From: Burkholderia sp. BCC0506
Lineage (GTDB): Bacteria > Pseudomonadota > Gammaproteobacteria > Burkholderiales > Burkholderiaceae
Direction of reading: 5' to 3'
Assembly (NCBI RefSeq): GCF_902833145.1
Contig: NZ_CADFEN010000003.1
Coordinates: 372,001 to 436,000 of the forward strand
DNA length: 64,000 nucleotides
Below are positions 50,180 through 59,493 of the stretch, one piece after another (within the stretch, counting starts at the first letter, position 1; every line of letters begins with the position of its first letter). Under the pieces are notes generated by a model that saw nothing but the letters and a program-made list of their open reading frames with translations, was not told the origin of the DNA and made no database searches. The position numbers and the translations under genes are program-made.

Positions 50180-51241
50180 TCACTGCGGGTGCACGGCTTC
50201 CAGCCCGTCGAGCAGCGCCTTGTGGAACGCGTCCGGGTCCTGGATCTGCGGCGCGTGCCCGAGCGCCGGGAATTCCACGAGCTGCGCGCCGGGAATCGCG
50301 GCCTGCGTGCGCTTCGCGAGTTCCGGATAGCGGCCGAGCTTCGCGTGCACGTCGGGCGGCGCGACGTCCTTGCCGATCGCGGTCGTGTCCTTGTCGCCGA
50401 TCATCAGCAGCGTCGGCACGCGGATCGCGCCGAACTCGTAGACCACCGGCTGCGTGAGGATCATGTCGTAGATCAGCGCGGAGTTCCACGCGACCGCATC
50501 GCGGCCGGCGCCACGATACATCCCGGCGAGCATCTGCACCCAGCGCTCGTACGACGGCGCCCACTTGCCCGCGTAGTAGGTCGCCTGCTCGTAGCGGCGG
50601 ATGCCGTCGGCCGTGGTCTTCTGTTCGCGCGCGTACCAGTAGTCGACCGACAGCGGCGGCACGCCGAGCGCCTTCCAGTCCTCGAGGCCGATCGGGTTCA
50701 CGAGCACGAGCTGGTCGGTCGCCTTCGGATACATCAGCGCGTAGCGGATCGCGAGCATCCCGCCCGTCGAATGGCCGATGATCGTCGCCGACTTCACGCC
50801 GACCGATTCGAGCAGCGCATGCGTGTTGCGCGCGAGTTGCTGGAAGCTGTACTGGTAGCGCTCGGGCTTCGACGACTTGCAGAAGCCGATCTGGTCCGGC
50901 GCGATCACGCGATAGCCGGCGCGACTCAACACGCCGATCGTGTCCTCCCAGGTCGCCGCGCAGAAGTTCTTGCCGTGCAGCAGCACGACGGTGCGGCCGT
51001 TCGGGTGCGCGGGCTGCACGTCGAGGTACGCCATCTCGAGGGTTTCGCGCTGCGACACGAACGCGTACGTGTGCACGGGCGCCGGATACGCGAACCCTTC
51101 CAGGCGCGGGCCGTACGCGGGCCCGTCGTTGGCGGCGGGCGTCGCGGCAACGGCCGCCACGGACAGCGCGCACGCGGCGGCCGCACTCGCGCCGAGCACG
51201 GCGGCGCGCGCGACAGAGAACATCTTGCAAATCGAAAGCAT
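50180..51241 (-). CDS. Exported alpha/beta hydrolase
   Basis: A 353-residue hydrolase with a signal-peptide-like N-terminus (hydrophobic stretch about residues 10-32, cleavage near AVAA). The core has VVLLHGKNFCAATW (oxyanion hole), the nucleophile elbow IGHSTGGML and the C-terminal catalytic His in ALGHAPQIQDP. The substrate is unknown, though the family includes epoxide hydrolases and haloalkane dehalogenases. ATG 51223 would give a start six codons later with the same signal. It lies convergent with the luciferase-like gene. Confidence 0.83.
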   Translation of the reverse strand: MLSICKMFSVARAAVLGASAAAACALSVAAVAATPAANDGPAYGPRLEGFAYPAPVHTYAFVSQRETLEMAYLDVQPAHPNGRTVVLLHGKNFCAATWEDTIGVLSRAGYRVIAPDQIGFCKSSKPERYQYSFQQLARNTHALLESVGVKSATIIGHSTGGMLAIRYALMYPKATDQLVLVNPIGLEDWKALGVPPLSVDYWYAREQKTTADGIRRYEQATYYAGKWAPSYERWVQMLAGMYRGAGRDAVAWNSALIYDMILTQPVVYEFGAIRVPTLLMIGDKDTTAIGKDVAPPDVHAKLGRYPELAKRTQAAIPGAQLVEFPALGHAPQIQDPDAFHKALLDGLEAVHPQ

Positions 51242-51425
51242 GGCGATCACGGTGATTGGGGACGCGCACGGGCAGCCGGGCTGCAGCGGGGCTGTCCCGC
51301 GCCCCGCGATTCTACGCGGTCGCGTGACGACGCCGCGCAACACTCCGGCGCCACGCGACTTCCGCGCGCACGACGAACTCGGGTATCGTGTGACGTGACC
51401 CTGAAACGCGTGCAGGCGAATTCCC

Positions 51426-52286
51426 ATGAAAAACGTCCTCAGCATTCAGTCGCACGTCATCTACGGCCATGCCGGCAACAGTGCGGCCGTGTTCCCGATG
51501 CAGCGCCTCGGCGTCAACGTCTGGCCGCTCAACACCGTCCAGCTGTCGAATCACATGCAGTACGGCCACTGGGCCGGCAGCGCGATCGACGCCGCGAAGA
51601 TGGAGCAACTCGTCGACGGCGTCGCCGCCATCGGCGCGCTCAAGCGTTGCGACGCGGTGCTGTCCGGCTTCCTCGGCTCGCCGCCGCAGGCGCGCGCGGC
51701 GGTCGAGATCGTGCGCACGGTGAAGGCGATGAATCCGAACGCGTGGTACTTCTGCGATCCGGCGCTGGGTCAGACGGGCGGCATCCGGCCCGAGCCCGGC
51801 GTCGAGGAATTCATCGTCGAGGAGATGCCCGCGCTCGCGGACGGCATGTCGCCGAACCACACCGAACTGCAGAAGCTCGCCGGCCGGCGCATCGAGACCG
51901 TCGCCGAAGCCGTCGACGCGTGCCGCGCGCTGATCCGCCGCGGCCCGCAGATCATCCTCGTCAAGCACCTGCACGACCGCAACAGCCCGGCCGACCGTTT
52001 CAACATGCTCGCCGTCACCGAAACTGAAGCGTGGATCGGCCAGCGGCCGCTGTATGCGTTTCCGCGCCACCCGGTCGGCGTCGGCGACCTGACCAGCGCG
52101 ATCTTCGTCGCGTGCCGGCTGCGCGGCGACTCGGTGCGCGCCGCGTTCGAACACACGCTCGCGGCCGTGCATGCGGTCGTGAAAGCCACCTACGATGCAC
52201 GCCGTTACGAACTCGAGCTCGTCGCCGCGCAGGACGAGATCGCCCGCCCGAGCGAATGGTTCGGCGCGTGGGTAACCGACGCCTGA
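51426..52286 (+). CDS. pdxY: Pyridoxal kinase
   Basis: A 286-residue ribokinase-family enzyme that phosphorylates pyridoxal to pyridoxal 5'-phosphate in the B6 salvage pathway. [30 protein letters not shown] at the start and the [10 protein letters not shown] motif (catalytic Asp) near residue 222 are hallmarks, and the length matches PdxY. ATG 51426 is the family start, although no good ribosome-binding site is visible. Confidence 0.92.
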   Translation: MKNVLSIQSHVIYGHAGNSAAVFPMQRLGVNVWPLNTVQLSNHMQYGHWAGSAIDAAKMEQLVDGVAAIGALKRCDAVLSGFLGSPPQARAAVEIVRTVKAMNPNAWYFCDPALGQTGGIRPEPGVEEFIVEEMPALADGMSPNHTELQKLAGRRIETVAEAVDACRALIRRGPQIILVKHLHDRNSPADRFNMLAVTETEAWIGQRPLYAFPRHPVGVGDLTSAIFVACRLRGDSVRAAFEHTLAAVHAVVKATYDARRYELELVAAQDEIARPSEWFGAWVTDA

Positions 52287-52545
52287 CCGGCCGGCACGAC
52301 CCTGCGCTGCTCCAGCGCGCCGCTTTCCGCTTTCCGCTGCCGCCTTTGCGCCCCGACCGCCGGCGATGCATATCCCGATGCCGGCTCGCCGCCCGTGCAA
52401 ACGTTTCCGGACTTCACATGAATGACACCGATTCCTCGCTATGCTCGCGGCGGCACGTACCGGCGCAGCCGCATCCTGCGACCCGGTGCGCGCCGTTCCC
52501 GCAGGTCCCGCCAATCGGCTCCCTCTTTACCCCACGATAACGACC

Positions 52546-54690
52546 ATGACCCGATCGAACCGTCGTGACTTCCTGCGCGTCGCCGCCGGCACTGCCGGCG
52601 CCGCCGCGCTGAACCTGTTTCCGCCCGTGATCCGCGATGCGCTCGCGATTCCCGCGAACCGCCGCACCGGCACGATCCGCGACATCGAACACATCGTGAT
52701 CCTGATGCAGGAGAACCGCTCGTTCGACCACTACTTCGGCACGATGCGCGGTGTCCGCGGCTTCGGCGACCCGCGTCCGTTGCGCCTCGCGAACGGCAAG
52801 TCGGTGTTTCACCAGCCGGTCGGCCCGGCCGAACTGCTGCCGTTCCACCCGGGCGCGGACAAGCTCGGCCTGCAGTTCCTGCAGGACCTGCCGCACGGCT
52901 GGCAGGACATGCACGCCGCCTGGAACAAGGGCCGCTACGACCAGTGGGTGCCGAACAAGGGCACCACGACGATGGCGTACCTGCAGCGCGACGACATCCC
53001 GTTCCACTACCAGCTCGCCGACGCGTTCACGATCTGCGACGCGTACCACTGCGCGATCCCGAGCTCGACCGACCCGAACCGGTACTACATGTGGACGGGC
53101 TACGTCGGCAACGACGGCACGGGCGGCGGCCCGGTGCTCGGCAACGAGGAAAAGGGCTACGGCTGGACGACCTATCCGGAAGTGCTGGAGCAGGCCGGCG
53201 TGTCGTGGAAGATCTACCAGGACGTCGGCACGGGGCTCGACGCGAACGGCTCGTGGGGCTGGACGCAGAACCCGTACATCGGCAACTACGGCGACAACGC
53301 GCTGCTCTACTTCAACCAGTACCGCACCGCGCTGCCCGGCACGCCGCTGTACGACAAGGCGCGCACCGGCACCAACATCAGCGCCGGCGGCACGCTGTTC
53401 GACGTGCTGCAGCAGGACGTGAAGAACGGCACGCTGCCGCAGGTATCGTGGATCTGCGCGCCCGAAGCGTATTCCGAGCACCCGAACTGGCCCGCGAACT
53501 ACGGCGCGTGGTACATCGAGCAGGTGCTGAAGGTGCTCGTGTCGAATCCCGACGTGTGGAGCAAGACCGCGCTCTTCATCACGTACGACGAAAACGACGG
53601 CTTCTTCGATCACGTGCCGCCGCCGTTCGCGCCGCAGTCGCGCGAGAACGGGCTGTCGACGGTCGCGACGACCAACGAGGTGTTCGCCGGCGACGCGTCG
53701 CACATGGCGGGCCCGTACGGGCTCGGGCCGCGCGTGCCGATGCTCGTCGTGTCGCCGTGGACCAAGGGCGGCTGGGTCTGCTCGCAGACTTTCGATCACA
53801 CGTCGCTGCTGCAATTCATCGAGGCGCGGTTCGGCGCGCAGTACGCGGTCACGGCCGCCAACGTGTCGCCGTGGCGCCGCGCGGTATGCGGCGACCTGAC
53901 CGCCGCGTTCGACTTCGCGACGGCCGATGCCGGCTGGCCGACGCTGCCGGACACGAGCGGCTACGCGCCGCCGGACCGTAACCGCCACCCCGACTACATC
54001 CCGGTGCCGCCGGTACTGCAGAAGCTGCCGAAACAGGAAGCCGGGCTGCGTCCGGCGCGCGCGCTGCCGTACGAGCTGTTCGTGCACGGCCGCGTCGAAG
54101 CCGCGAACGGCCAGTTCCGGCTGACCTTCGCGAACACGGGCCGGGCAGGCGCCGCATTCCAGGTCCACTCGCGCAACCGCGTCGACGGCCCGTGGGCGTA
54201 CACGGTCGAAGCCGGCAAACGTATCGCCGATACGTGGAGCGCCGCCGCGTCGCTCGGCCTGTACGACCTCGACGTGTACGGCCCGAACGGCTTCTACTGC
54301 CATTTCCGCGGTCCGTTCGCGACCGGCGTCGGCAGCGCGAACGTGAACCCCGAGGTGATCTACGGCTACGACGTCGCGAACGGCAACATCACGCTGCGCC
54401 TGATGAACCGCGGCCACAAGGCCGTGCGGCTCAAGGTCACGAACGCGTACGGCCACGGTCACGCGCGCACGTTCGACCTCGCGCCGGGCGCGCACGTCGA
54501 CGATTACTGGGACCTGCGCGGCAGCCACGGCTGGTACGACCTCACCGTCAGCGACGGCCGGCTGCTCGGCTTCCTGCGCCGCTTCGCGGGCCACGTCGAA
54601 ACGGGCCGCCCGAGCACCAGCGACCCGCTGATCCGCACGACCGCATCGCACGACGACGCCGAAGCCGCGTCGGACGCCCTGTCCGACTGA
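52546..54690 (+). CDS. Phosphocholine-specific phospholipase C (Tat-exported)
   Basis: A 714-residue phosphoesterase. The N-terminal twin-arginine signal (NRRDFLRV, about residues 5-12) predicts Tat export. The catalytic domain opens with IEHIVILMQENRSFDHYFGTMRG and includes TYDENDGFFDHVPPP, both metal-site segments of the acid-phosphatase-like PLC family. Two C-terminal DUF756 units follow (LPYELFVHGRVEAANGQFRL and NPEVIYGYDVANGNITLRL). It cleaves phosphatidylcholine or sphingomyelin outside the cell, and members are virulence-associated in Burkholderia and Pseudomonas. ATG 52546 gives the Tat signal. Confidence 0.9.
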   Translation: MTRSNRRDFLRVAAGTAGAAALNLFPPVIRDALAIPANRRTGTIRDIEHIVILMQENRSFDHYFGTMRGVRGFGDPRPLRLANGKSVFHQPVGPAELLPFHPGADKLGLQFLQDLPHGWQDMHAAWNKGRYDQWVPNKGTTTMAYLQRDDIPFHYQLADAFTICDAYHCAIPSSTDPNRYYMWTGYVGNDGTGGGPVLGNEEKGYGWTTYPEVLEQAGVSWKIYQDVGTGLDANGSWGWTQNPYIGNYGDNALLYFNQYRTALPGTPLYDKARTGTNISAGGTLFDVLQQDVKNGTLPQVSWICAPEAYSEHPNWPANYGAWYIEQVLKVLVSNPDVWSKTALFITYDENDGFFDHVPPPFAPQSRENGLSTVATTNEVFAGDASHMAGPYGLGPRVPMLVVSPWTKGGWVCSQTFDHTSLLQFIEARFGAQYAVTAANVSPWRRAVCGDLTAAFDFATADAGWPTLPDTSGYAPPDRNRHPDYIPVPPVLQKLPKQEAGLRPARALPYELFVHGRVEAANGQFRLTFANTGRAGAAFQVHSRNRVDGPWAYTVEAGKRIADTWSAAASLGLYDLDVYGPNGFYCHFRGPFATGVGSANVNPEVIYGYDVANGNITLRLMNRGHKAVRLKVTNAYGHGHARTFDLAPGAHVDDYWDLRGSHGWYDLTVSDGRLLGFLRRFAGHVETGRPSTSDPLIRTTASHDDAEAASDALSD

Positions 54691-55061
54691 CGTCGATCCA
54701 CGCGCGGCGCGGCCTTCGACGGGCCGCGCCGCGTCCTTGCCCCGCACCGCTCTCCCTCCTCCCCGCCCGTTGCGTTCGCGACGGGAAACTCCCGATACCG
54801 GCCGCCCTCGCTCGCGCGGAAGCTATGCGCAAATCCGCATCGAATGCGCGGCAAATTTCCAAGACCCGCGCATATCGGCGACCTATATATCGAGGCAATC
54901 GGGGCTCTTCGCGGAGCCTGACGGGAGATGTTTCCGAGGATCACGATGCCGACCTCCCCGCCCGATTCCGAGAAGCGGTCGAACCGCCCGCCCGTCGCAC
55001 GCACCCGGCCCGCCCGGGCGTGTGCGGTACCCACTCGCAGGTGTCGAACAAGAGGAACAAC
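54691..55061. other. 371-nt intergenic region with a terminator hairpin
   Basis: GGCGCGGCC (54706-54714) and GGCCGCGCC (54722-54730) form a perfect 9-bp stem right after the phospholipase gene, a probable terminator without a long T tract. The remaining 330 nt contain an AT-richer part around 54880-54900 that may hold the promoter of the next gene; no gene was found. Confidence 0.5.
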
Positions 55062-56210
55062 ATGAAATTCCGTCATTCCCTGCTGTCGGTGTCCATCGCA
55101 TCCGCGCTTGCCCTCCTCTCGCAACAGGCCGCCCGGGCTGCCGACGCAACCGACGTGAAGGTCGGGTTCGCCGCGCCGCTCACGGGCGTGAACGCCGGCT
55201 ACGGCAAGGATCTGCAAAACGGCGTCCAGCTCGCGCTCGACGACGCGGTCGCGCAGAAGGTCCAGATCGCCGGCAAGCCTGCCCGCTTCAATCTCGTCGT
55301 GCAGGACGATCAGGCCGACCCGCGCATCGGCGTGCAGGCCGCGCAGGCGCTGGTCGACCAGAACGTGTCGGTCGTGGTCGGTCACTTCAACTCGGGAACG
55401 ACGATCCCCGCGTCGGTCGTCTACGACAAGGCCGGCATTCCGGTGATCGACCCGGCCGCGACCAACCCGACGCTCACGTCGCGCGGGCTCGCGAACATGT
55501 TCATGGTGATCGCGACCGACGGCCAGAATGCCGGCAACGCGGGCAAGTACGCGGTCGACGTGACGAAGGCGAAGCGCATCGCGATCATCGACGACCGCAC
55601 CGCGTTCGGCCAGGGCGAGGCCGACGAATTCGAGAAAGCCGTGAAAGCCGCCGGCGGCAACCTCATCGGGCGCGAGTTCACCAGCAACCAGGCGGTCGAT
55701 TTCCGCGCGCAGATCACGAGCCTGAAGGCGAAGAATCCCGACCTGATCTTCTTCGGCGGCCTCGATTCGCTCGCCGCGAACTTCATCAAGCAGATGCGCC
55801 AGTTGGGGCTGAACGCGCAGTTCGTCGGCGGCGGCGGCGTGAAGGACAACGAGTTCATCAAGATCGCGGGCCCGGCCGCCGAAGGCGCGATGGCGTGGGA
55901 ATACGGCCGGCCGCTCGACGAGCTGCCGCAGGGGAAGGATTTCGAGGCGCGCTTCAAGAAGCGCTTCGGCGTCGACGTGCTGTCGTATGCGCAGTTCGGC
56001 TATGACGCGGCGTGGGCGGCGATCAAGGCGATGCAGGCGGCCGGCTCGACCGACCCGAAGGCCTATCGCCCGGCGCTCAAGAAGATCGACTTCGAAGGCG
56101 TGACCGGCCGCATCTCGTTCGCGAACGACGGCTCGCTGAAGAGCGGGATGTCCACGCTTTACCAGGTGAAGAACGGCGCGTGGAAAACGATCGTGACGAA
56201 GGGAGGCTGA
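55062..56210 (+). CDS. Branched-chain amino-acid type ABC transporter, periplasmic binding protein
   Basis: A 382-residue secreted protein (signal peptide ending near RAA-DA, about residue 27) of the LivJ/LivK (Peripla_BP_6) family. VKVGFAAPLTGVNAGYGKDLQNGVQLALDDA is the diagnostic start, and IAIIDDRTAFGQGEADEFEKAV and FGYDAAWAAIKAMQAAG are typical. It binds leucine/isoleucine/valine or a related amide. No permease or ATPase gene is adjacent, so the partners lie elsewhere. ATG 55062 follows AGAGGAA. Confidence 0.88.
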   Translation: MKFRHSLLSVSIASALALLSQQAARAADATDVKVGFAAPLTGVNAGYGKDLQNGVQLALDDAVAQKVQIAGKPARFNLVVQDDQADPRIGVQAAQALVDQNVSVVVGHFNSGTTIPASVVYDKAGIPVIDPAATNPTLTSRGLANMFMVIATDGQNAGNAGKYAVDVTKAKRIAIIDDRTAFGQGEADEFEKAVKAAGGNLIGREFTSNQAVDFRAQITSLKAKNPDLIFFGGLDSLAANFIKQMRQLGLNAQFVGGGGVKDNEFIKIAGPAAEGAMAWEYGRPLDELPQGKDFEARFKKRFGVDVLSYAQFGYDAAWAAIKAMQAAGSTDPKAYRPALKKIDFEGVTGRISFANDGSLKSGMSTLYQVKNGAWKTIVTKGG

Positions 56211-56315
56211 GCGACGGCGAGGCAGGCGGCCGGCGGCGGGGACGCCGCCTGGTCGCGGAGATCGCGACGATGACGCCGATCTCATATGACGACTGACGTT
56301 AAAGCGACTCGCGCA

Positions 56316-56335
56316 GCCCCGTGACCGCGCGGGGC
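56316..56335. terminator. Hairpin between convergent genes
   Basis: GCCCCG-N8-CGGGGC (56316-56335) lies between the binding-protein gene and the convergent GntR gene. It has no T tract. Confidence 0.4.
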
Positions 56336-56349
56336 CCGCGATGCAACGG

Positions 56350-57099
56350 TCAGCCCGCCTCGGCCTCGGCCGCCTCGTGCGCGCGGCGCAACCGTTCGCG
56401 GCTGTTGGTCAGGTGCGTACGCATCGCGGCGCGCGCGGCTTCCGGGTCGTGGCGCGCGATCGCCTCGTAGATGTCCTCGTGTTCGTGGTTCAGCCGGCCG
56501 ACGTAGCGCTCGAGGTCGTCGCCGGCAAAGCGCGCCGAATTCACGCGCGTGCGCGGGATGATCGACGTGCCGAGCTGCGTCATGATGTCGACGAAATAGC
56601 GGTTGCCGGTGGACTGCGCGATCTGCAGGTGGAACTGGAAGTCGAGCTGCGCGGTGTCGCGGCCGCAGCCCGCCCCCGTCGCGATCGCGTCGAGCGCGCG
56701 GCGCAGCGCGGCGAGGTCGGCGTCGTTCGCGCGCTGCGCGGCCAGGCTCGCGCACTCGCTTTCGAGGCTGATGCGCAGCTCCAGCACCGCGAGCACGTCG
56801 CGCAGCGTCGTGATCGTCGCCGGATCGATGCCGAGCGTCTGGCGGCGCGACGGCTCCAGCACGAAGCTGCCGATGCCGTGGCGCGTCTCGATGAGGCCGC
56901 TCGCCTGCATCCGCGAGATCGCCTCGCGCACGACCGTACGGCTCACGCCCTGTGCCGCCATGACTTCGGTTTCGGTCGGCAGCTTGTCGCCGGGACGCAG
57001 CGTGCCGTTTTCGATCTGCGCGGTCAGCGCGTCGACGACATCTTGTGCGAGGCTGCGTGCGCGACGGCGCGGCGCTGCGGGAAGCGTAGGCACGGACAT
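56350..57099 (-). CDS. GntR/FadR-family transcriptional regulator, probable glucarate regulator
   Basis: A 249-residue repressor. The N-terminal winged helix-turn-helix (about residues 12-80) contains ENGTLRPGDKLPTETEVMAAQGVSRTVVREAISRMQASGLIETRHG. The C-terminal all-helical FCD ligand domain has His/Asp metal-ligand candidates (DFQFHLQIAQSTGN, LNHEHEDIYEAIARHD). Divergent from gudD, it very likely senses a sugar acid such as glucarate and represses both genes. ATG 57099 follows AAGGAA. Confidence 0.86.
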   Translation of the reverse strand: MSVPTLPAAPRRRARSLAQDVVDALTAQIENGTLRPGDKLPTETEVMAAQGVSRTVVREAISRMQASGLIETRHGIGSFVLEPSRRQTLGIDPATITTLRDVLAVLELRISLESECASLAAQRANDADLAALRRALDAIATGAGCGRDTAQLDFQFHLQIAQSTGNRYFVDIMTQLGTSIIPRTRVNSARFAGDDLERYVGRLNHEHEDIYEAIARHDPEAARAAMRTHLTNSRERLRRAHEAAEAEAG

Positions 57100-57153
57100 G
57101 TGGCCGGTTCCTTTCTGAATGATCGTAATGTGAGCCGAGGGTTTACGCGGGGT

Positions 57154-57205
57154 TTGAGCGAAAGCCGATGATTCATTATACTGCGTCACAAGTCATCCGA
57201 CGACT
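57154..57205. promoter_or_regulatory. Divergent overlapping promoters with a shared GntR-type operator
   Basis: On the plus strand TTGAGC (57154-57159) and TATACT (57177-57182) with a 17-bp spacer make a promoter for gudD. On the minus strand a perfect TATAAT (complement of 57175-57180) faces the regulator gene. The palindrome AGTCATCCGACGACT (57191-57205, 12 of 15 positions symmetric) covers the gudD start site and the minus-strand -35 region, so one bound repressor can block both. The gudD transcript would have a leader of about 268 nt. Confidence 0.6.
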
Positions 57206-57456
57206 GATGATCGGCGCACGGTTCTCCTGTCGACCGGGCTCGGCGGGTCAGCACCGCCCGGTCCCGTGCGTGACGATCGGCCCGCGTTCGCGTTCTGCGC
57301 TCCGCCGGCTCGCTTGTCGCTCCACCCCGTTTCGGGTTGCGTCGACGTGCGGGCCTTGCGCGCCGCGCACGTCGGTTGTCGAATGATCGCACCTCCCGCC
57401 GCGCGCGGCAAAGCTTTTGCCGCACGGCATCGCCCACTCTTTCGTCATCGCCGCCC

Positions 57457-58809
57457 ATGAACGCCGTCACTGCCTCGCCCTCCCACGACACGCCGCGCAT
57501 CGTCGACCTGCAAGCGATTCCGGTCGCCGGCCACGACAGCATGCTGCTCAACCTGAGCGGCGCGCACGGGCCGTTCTTCACCCGCAACCTCGTGATCCTG
57601 AAGGACAGCGCGGGCCGCACGGGCGTCGGCGAAGTACCGGGCGGCGAAAGCATCCGCCGCACGCTCGACGATGCGCGCGCGCTCGTCGTCGGCCAGCCGG
57701 TCGGCAACTATCATGCAGTGCTCAACGACGTGCGGCGCACCTTCGCCGACCGCGACGCGGGCGGCCGCGGGCTGCAGACCTTCGACCTGCGCACGACGAT
57801 CCACGCGGTCACCGCGCTCGAAGCCGCGCTGCTCGACCTGCTCGGCCAGCATCTCGGCGTGCCGGTCGCCGCGCTGCTCGGCGAAGGCCAGCAGCGCGAG
57901 CAGGTCGAAATGCTCGGCTACCTGTTCTACATCGGCGACCGCACGAAGACCGCGCTGCCCTATCGGGACGGCCGCGGCGCAACCGACGACTGGACGCGCG
58001 TGCGCGACGAAGCCGCGCTGACGCCCGACGCCGTCGTGCGGCTCGCCGAAGCCGCGCATGCGCGCTACGGCTTCAACGACTTCAAGCTGAAGGGCGGCGT
58101 ATTCGAAGGGGCGAGCGAGATCGAAGCCGTGACGGCGCTCGCCGAACGCTTCCCCGACGCGCGCGTGACGCTCGACCCGAACGGCGCATGGTCGCTCGAC
58201 GAGGCCGTGCGGCTGTGCCGCGACCAGCATCACGTGCTCGCGTACGCGGAAGATCCATGCGGCGCGGAGAACGGTTACTCGGGCCGCGAGGTGATGGCCG
58301 AATTCCGCCGCGCGACCGGTCTGCCGACGGCGACCAACATGATCGCGACCGACTGGCGCCAGATGGGCCACGCGGTGCAGTTGCACGCCGTCGACATCCC
58401 GCTCGCCGATCCGCACTTCTGGACGATGCAGGGGTCGGTGCGGGTCGCACAGATGTGCCGCGACTGGGGCCTCACGTGGGGTTCGCATTCGAACAACCAC
58501 TTCGACGTGTCGCTCGCGATGTTCACGCACGTCGCGGCCGCGGCGCCGGGCCAGGTCACCGCGATCGATACGCACTGGATCTGGCAGGACGGCGAACGGC
58601 TGACGCGCGAGCCGCTGAAGATCGAGAACGGGCGGGTGGACGTGCCGAAGCGGCCGGGGCTCGGCATCGACATCGACATGGAGGCGGTCGCGCTCGCGCA
58701 CGAACTGTACAAGCAGCACGGCCTCGGCGCCCGCGACGACGCGGCGGCGATGCAGTACCTGATCCCGGGCTGGACGTTCGACAACAAGCGCCCCTGCCTC
58801 GTGCGCTGA
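57457..58809 (+). CDS. gudD: D-glucarate dehydratase
   Basis: A 450-residue enolase-superfamily enzyme that dehydrates D-glucarate (and L-idarate) to 5-keto-4-deoxy-glucarate. The catalytic Lys lies in FNDFKLKGG, metal ligands in [17 protein letters not shown] and ATNMIATDW, and the general-base His in [13 protein letters not shown]. The N-terminus [21 protein letters not shown] matches GlucD. ATG 57457 is used; the open frame upstream is not conserved. It is controlled by the divergent GntR gene. No transporter or aldolase gene is adjacent, so the rest of the pathway lies elsewhere. Confidence 0.92.
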   Translation: MNAVTASPSHDTPRIVDLQAIPVAGHDSMLLNLSGAHGPFFTRNLVILKDSAGRTGVGEVPGGESIRRTLDDARALVVGQPVGNYHAVLNDVRRTFADRDAGGRGLQTFDLRTTIHAVTALEAALLDLLGQHLGVPVAALLGEGQQREQVEMLGYLFYIGDRTKTALPYRDGRGATDDWTRVRDEAALTPDAVVRLAEAAHARYGFNDFKLKGGVFEGASEIEAVTALAERFPDARVTLDPNGAWSLDEAVRLCRDQHHVLAYAEDPCGAENGYSGREVMAEFRRATGLPTATNMIATDWRQMGHAVQLHAVDIPLADPHFWTMQGSVRVAQMCRDWGLTWGSHSNNHFDVSLAMFTHVAAAAPGQVTAIDTHWIWQDGERLTREPLKIENGRVDVPKRPGLGIDIDMEAVALAHELYKQHGLGARDDAAAMQYLIPGWTFDNKRPCLVR

Positions 58810-58878
58810 GTGCGGCGGACCGGGGGGGCAACATCGCTTGGTCACGCCCCGGCCGGCCCCACCTGCGCGGTGGGCCCC

Positions 58879-59004
58879 TAGCCGGGCGCCCCTAGCCGGG
58901 CGCCCCTAGCCGGGCGCCCCTAACCGGGCGCCCCTAGCCGGGCGCCCCTAACCGGGCGCCCCTAACCGGGCGTCCCTAACCGGGCGTCCCTAACCGGGCG
59001 TCCC
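58879..59004. repeat. 14-bp tandem repeat, nine copies
   Basis: Nine adjacent 14-bp units TARCCGGGCGYCCC start at 58879, 58893, 58907, 58921, 58935, 58949, 58963, 58977 and 58991. Units carry TAGCC or TAACC, and the last three have GGGCGTCCC instead of the palindromic GGGCGCCC. The array lies between convergent genes and overlaps the DUF2214-like gene: that gene's TAG stop (58990-58992) uses the first repeat it reads into. The array may act as a terminator for both genes. Confidence 0.9.
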
Positions 59005-59454
59005 AATCCCCCGCGCCATCCCCGACGCGGCAAACACGATGACGATCACCAGCACCGCCTGCCAGTGACCGATCCGCACATAGGTGCGCGCGCGGCCGAT
59101 ATCGGGCATCTGCTGCCGCCGCGCGGCGATGCGCCAGCGAATCAGCCCCAGCATCGGCACGACCTCGAGCAGCAGGATCAGCACGAGCGCGGTCATCTTC
59201 AAGTGAAAGAGCGGTTCGTGCAGATAGTACGCGGCTCCTTTTTCGAAACCGCCGAACGCGCGCGCGAGGCCCGTCGAGATCAGCACGAGCGCCGACAGCC
59301 CCCAGACCGCATCCGCCTTGAACACGCCGGGCAAATCGGCCGCCTGCGCCGATGCGACGAGCCGGCGCAACGCGCGGTTACGCGCCGCGATCGCGGCAAA
59401 CGCGACGCCGAACGCACTCAGGTGAACCGCAGCCAGCAACCAACGGACGATCAT
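58990..59454 (-). CDS. DUF2214-family membrane protein
   Basis: A 154-residue inner-membrane protein with four hydrophobic segments: about residues 3-23, 50-70, 80-102 and 125-145. The pattern resembles the DUF2214 family, whose role is unknown. ATG 59454 follows a strong AAGGAGG. The last codons and the TAG stop are supplied by the tandem repeat. It lies 39 nt after the next upstream gene and probably shares its transcript. Confidence 0.75.
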   Translation of the reverse strand: MIVRWLLAAVHLSAFGVAFAAIAARNRALRRLVASAQAADLPGVFKADAVWGLSALVLISTGLARAFGGFEKGAAYYLHEPLFHLKMTALVLILLLEVVPMLGLIRWRIAARRQQMPDIGRARTYVRIGHWQAVLVIVIVFAASGMARGIGTPG

Positions 59455-59493
59455 CGCGCCTCCTTGTCGCTCGCGCCCGGTGCGCGAGCCGTG

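Noticed and set aside
52414-54747. A 777-residue minus-strand frame opposite the phospholipase C gene.
   Set aside because: It is antisense to a gene with clear Tat signal, metal-site motifs and C-terminal domains, and shows no family features itself.
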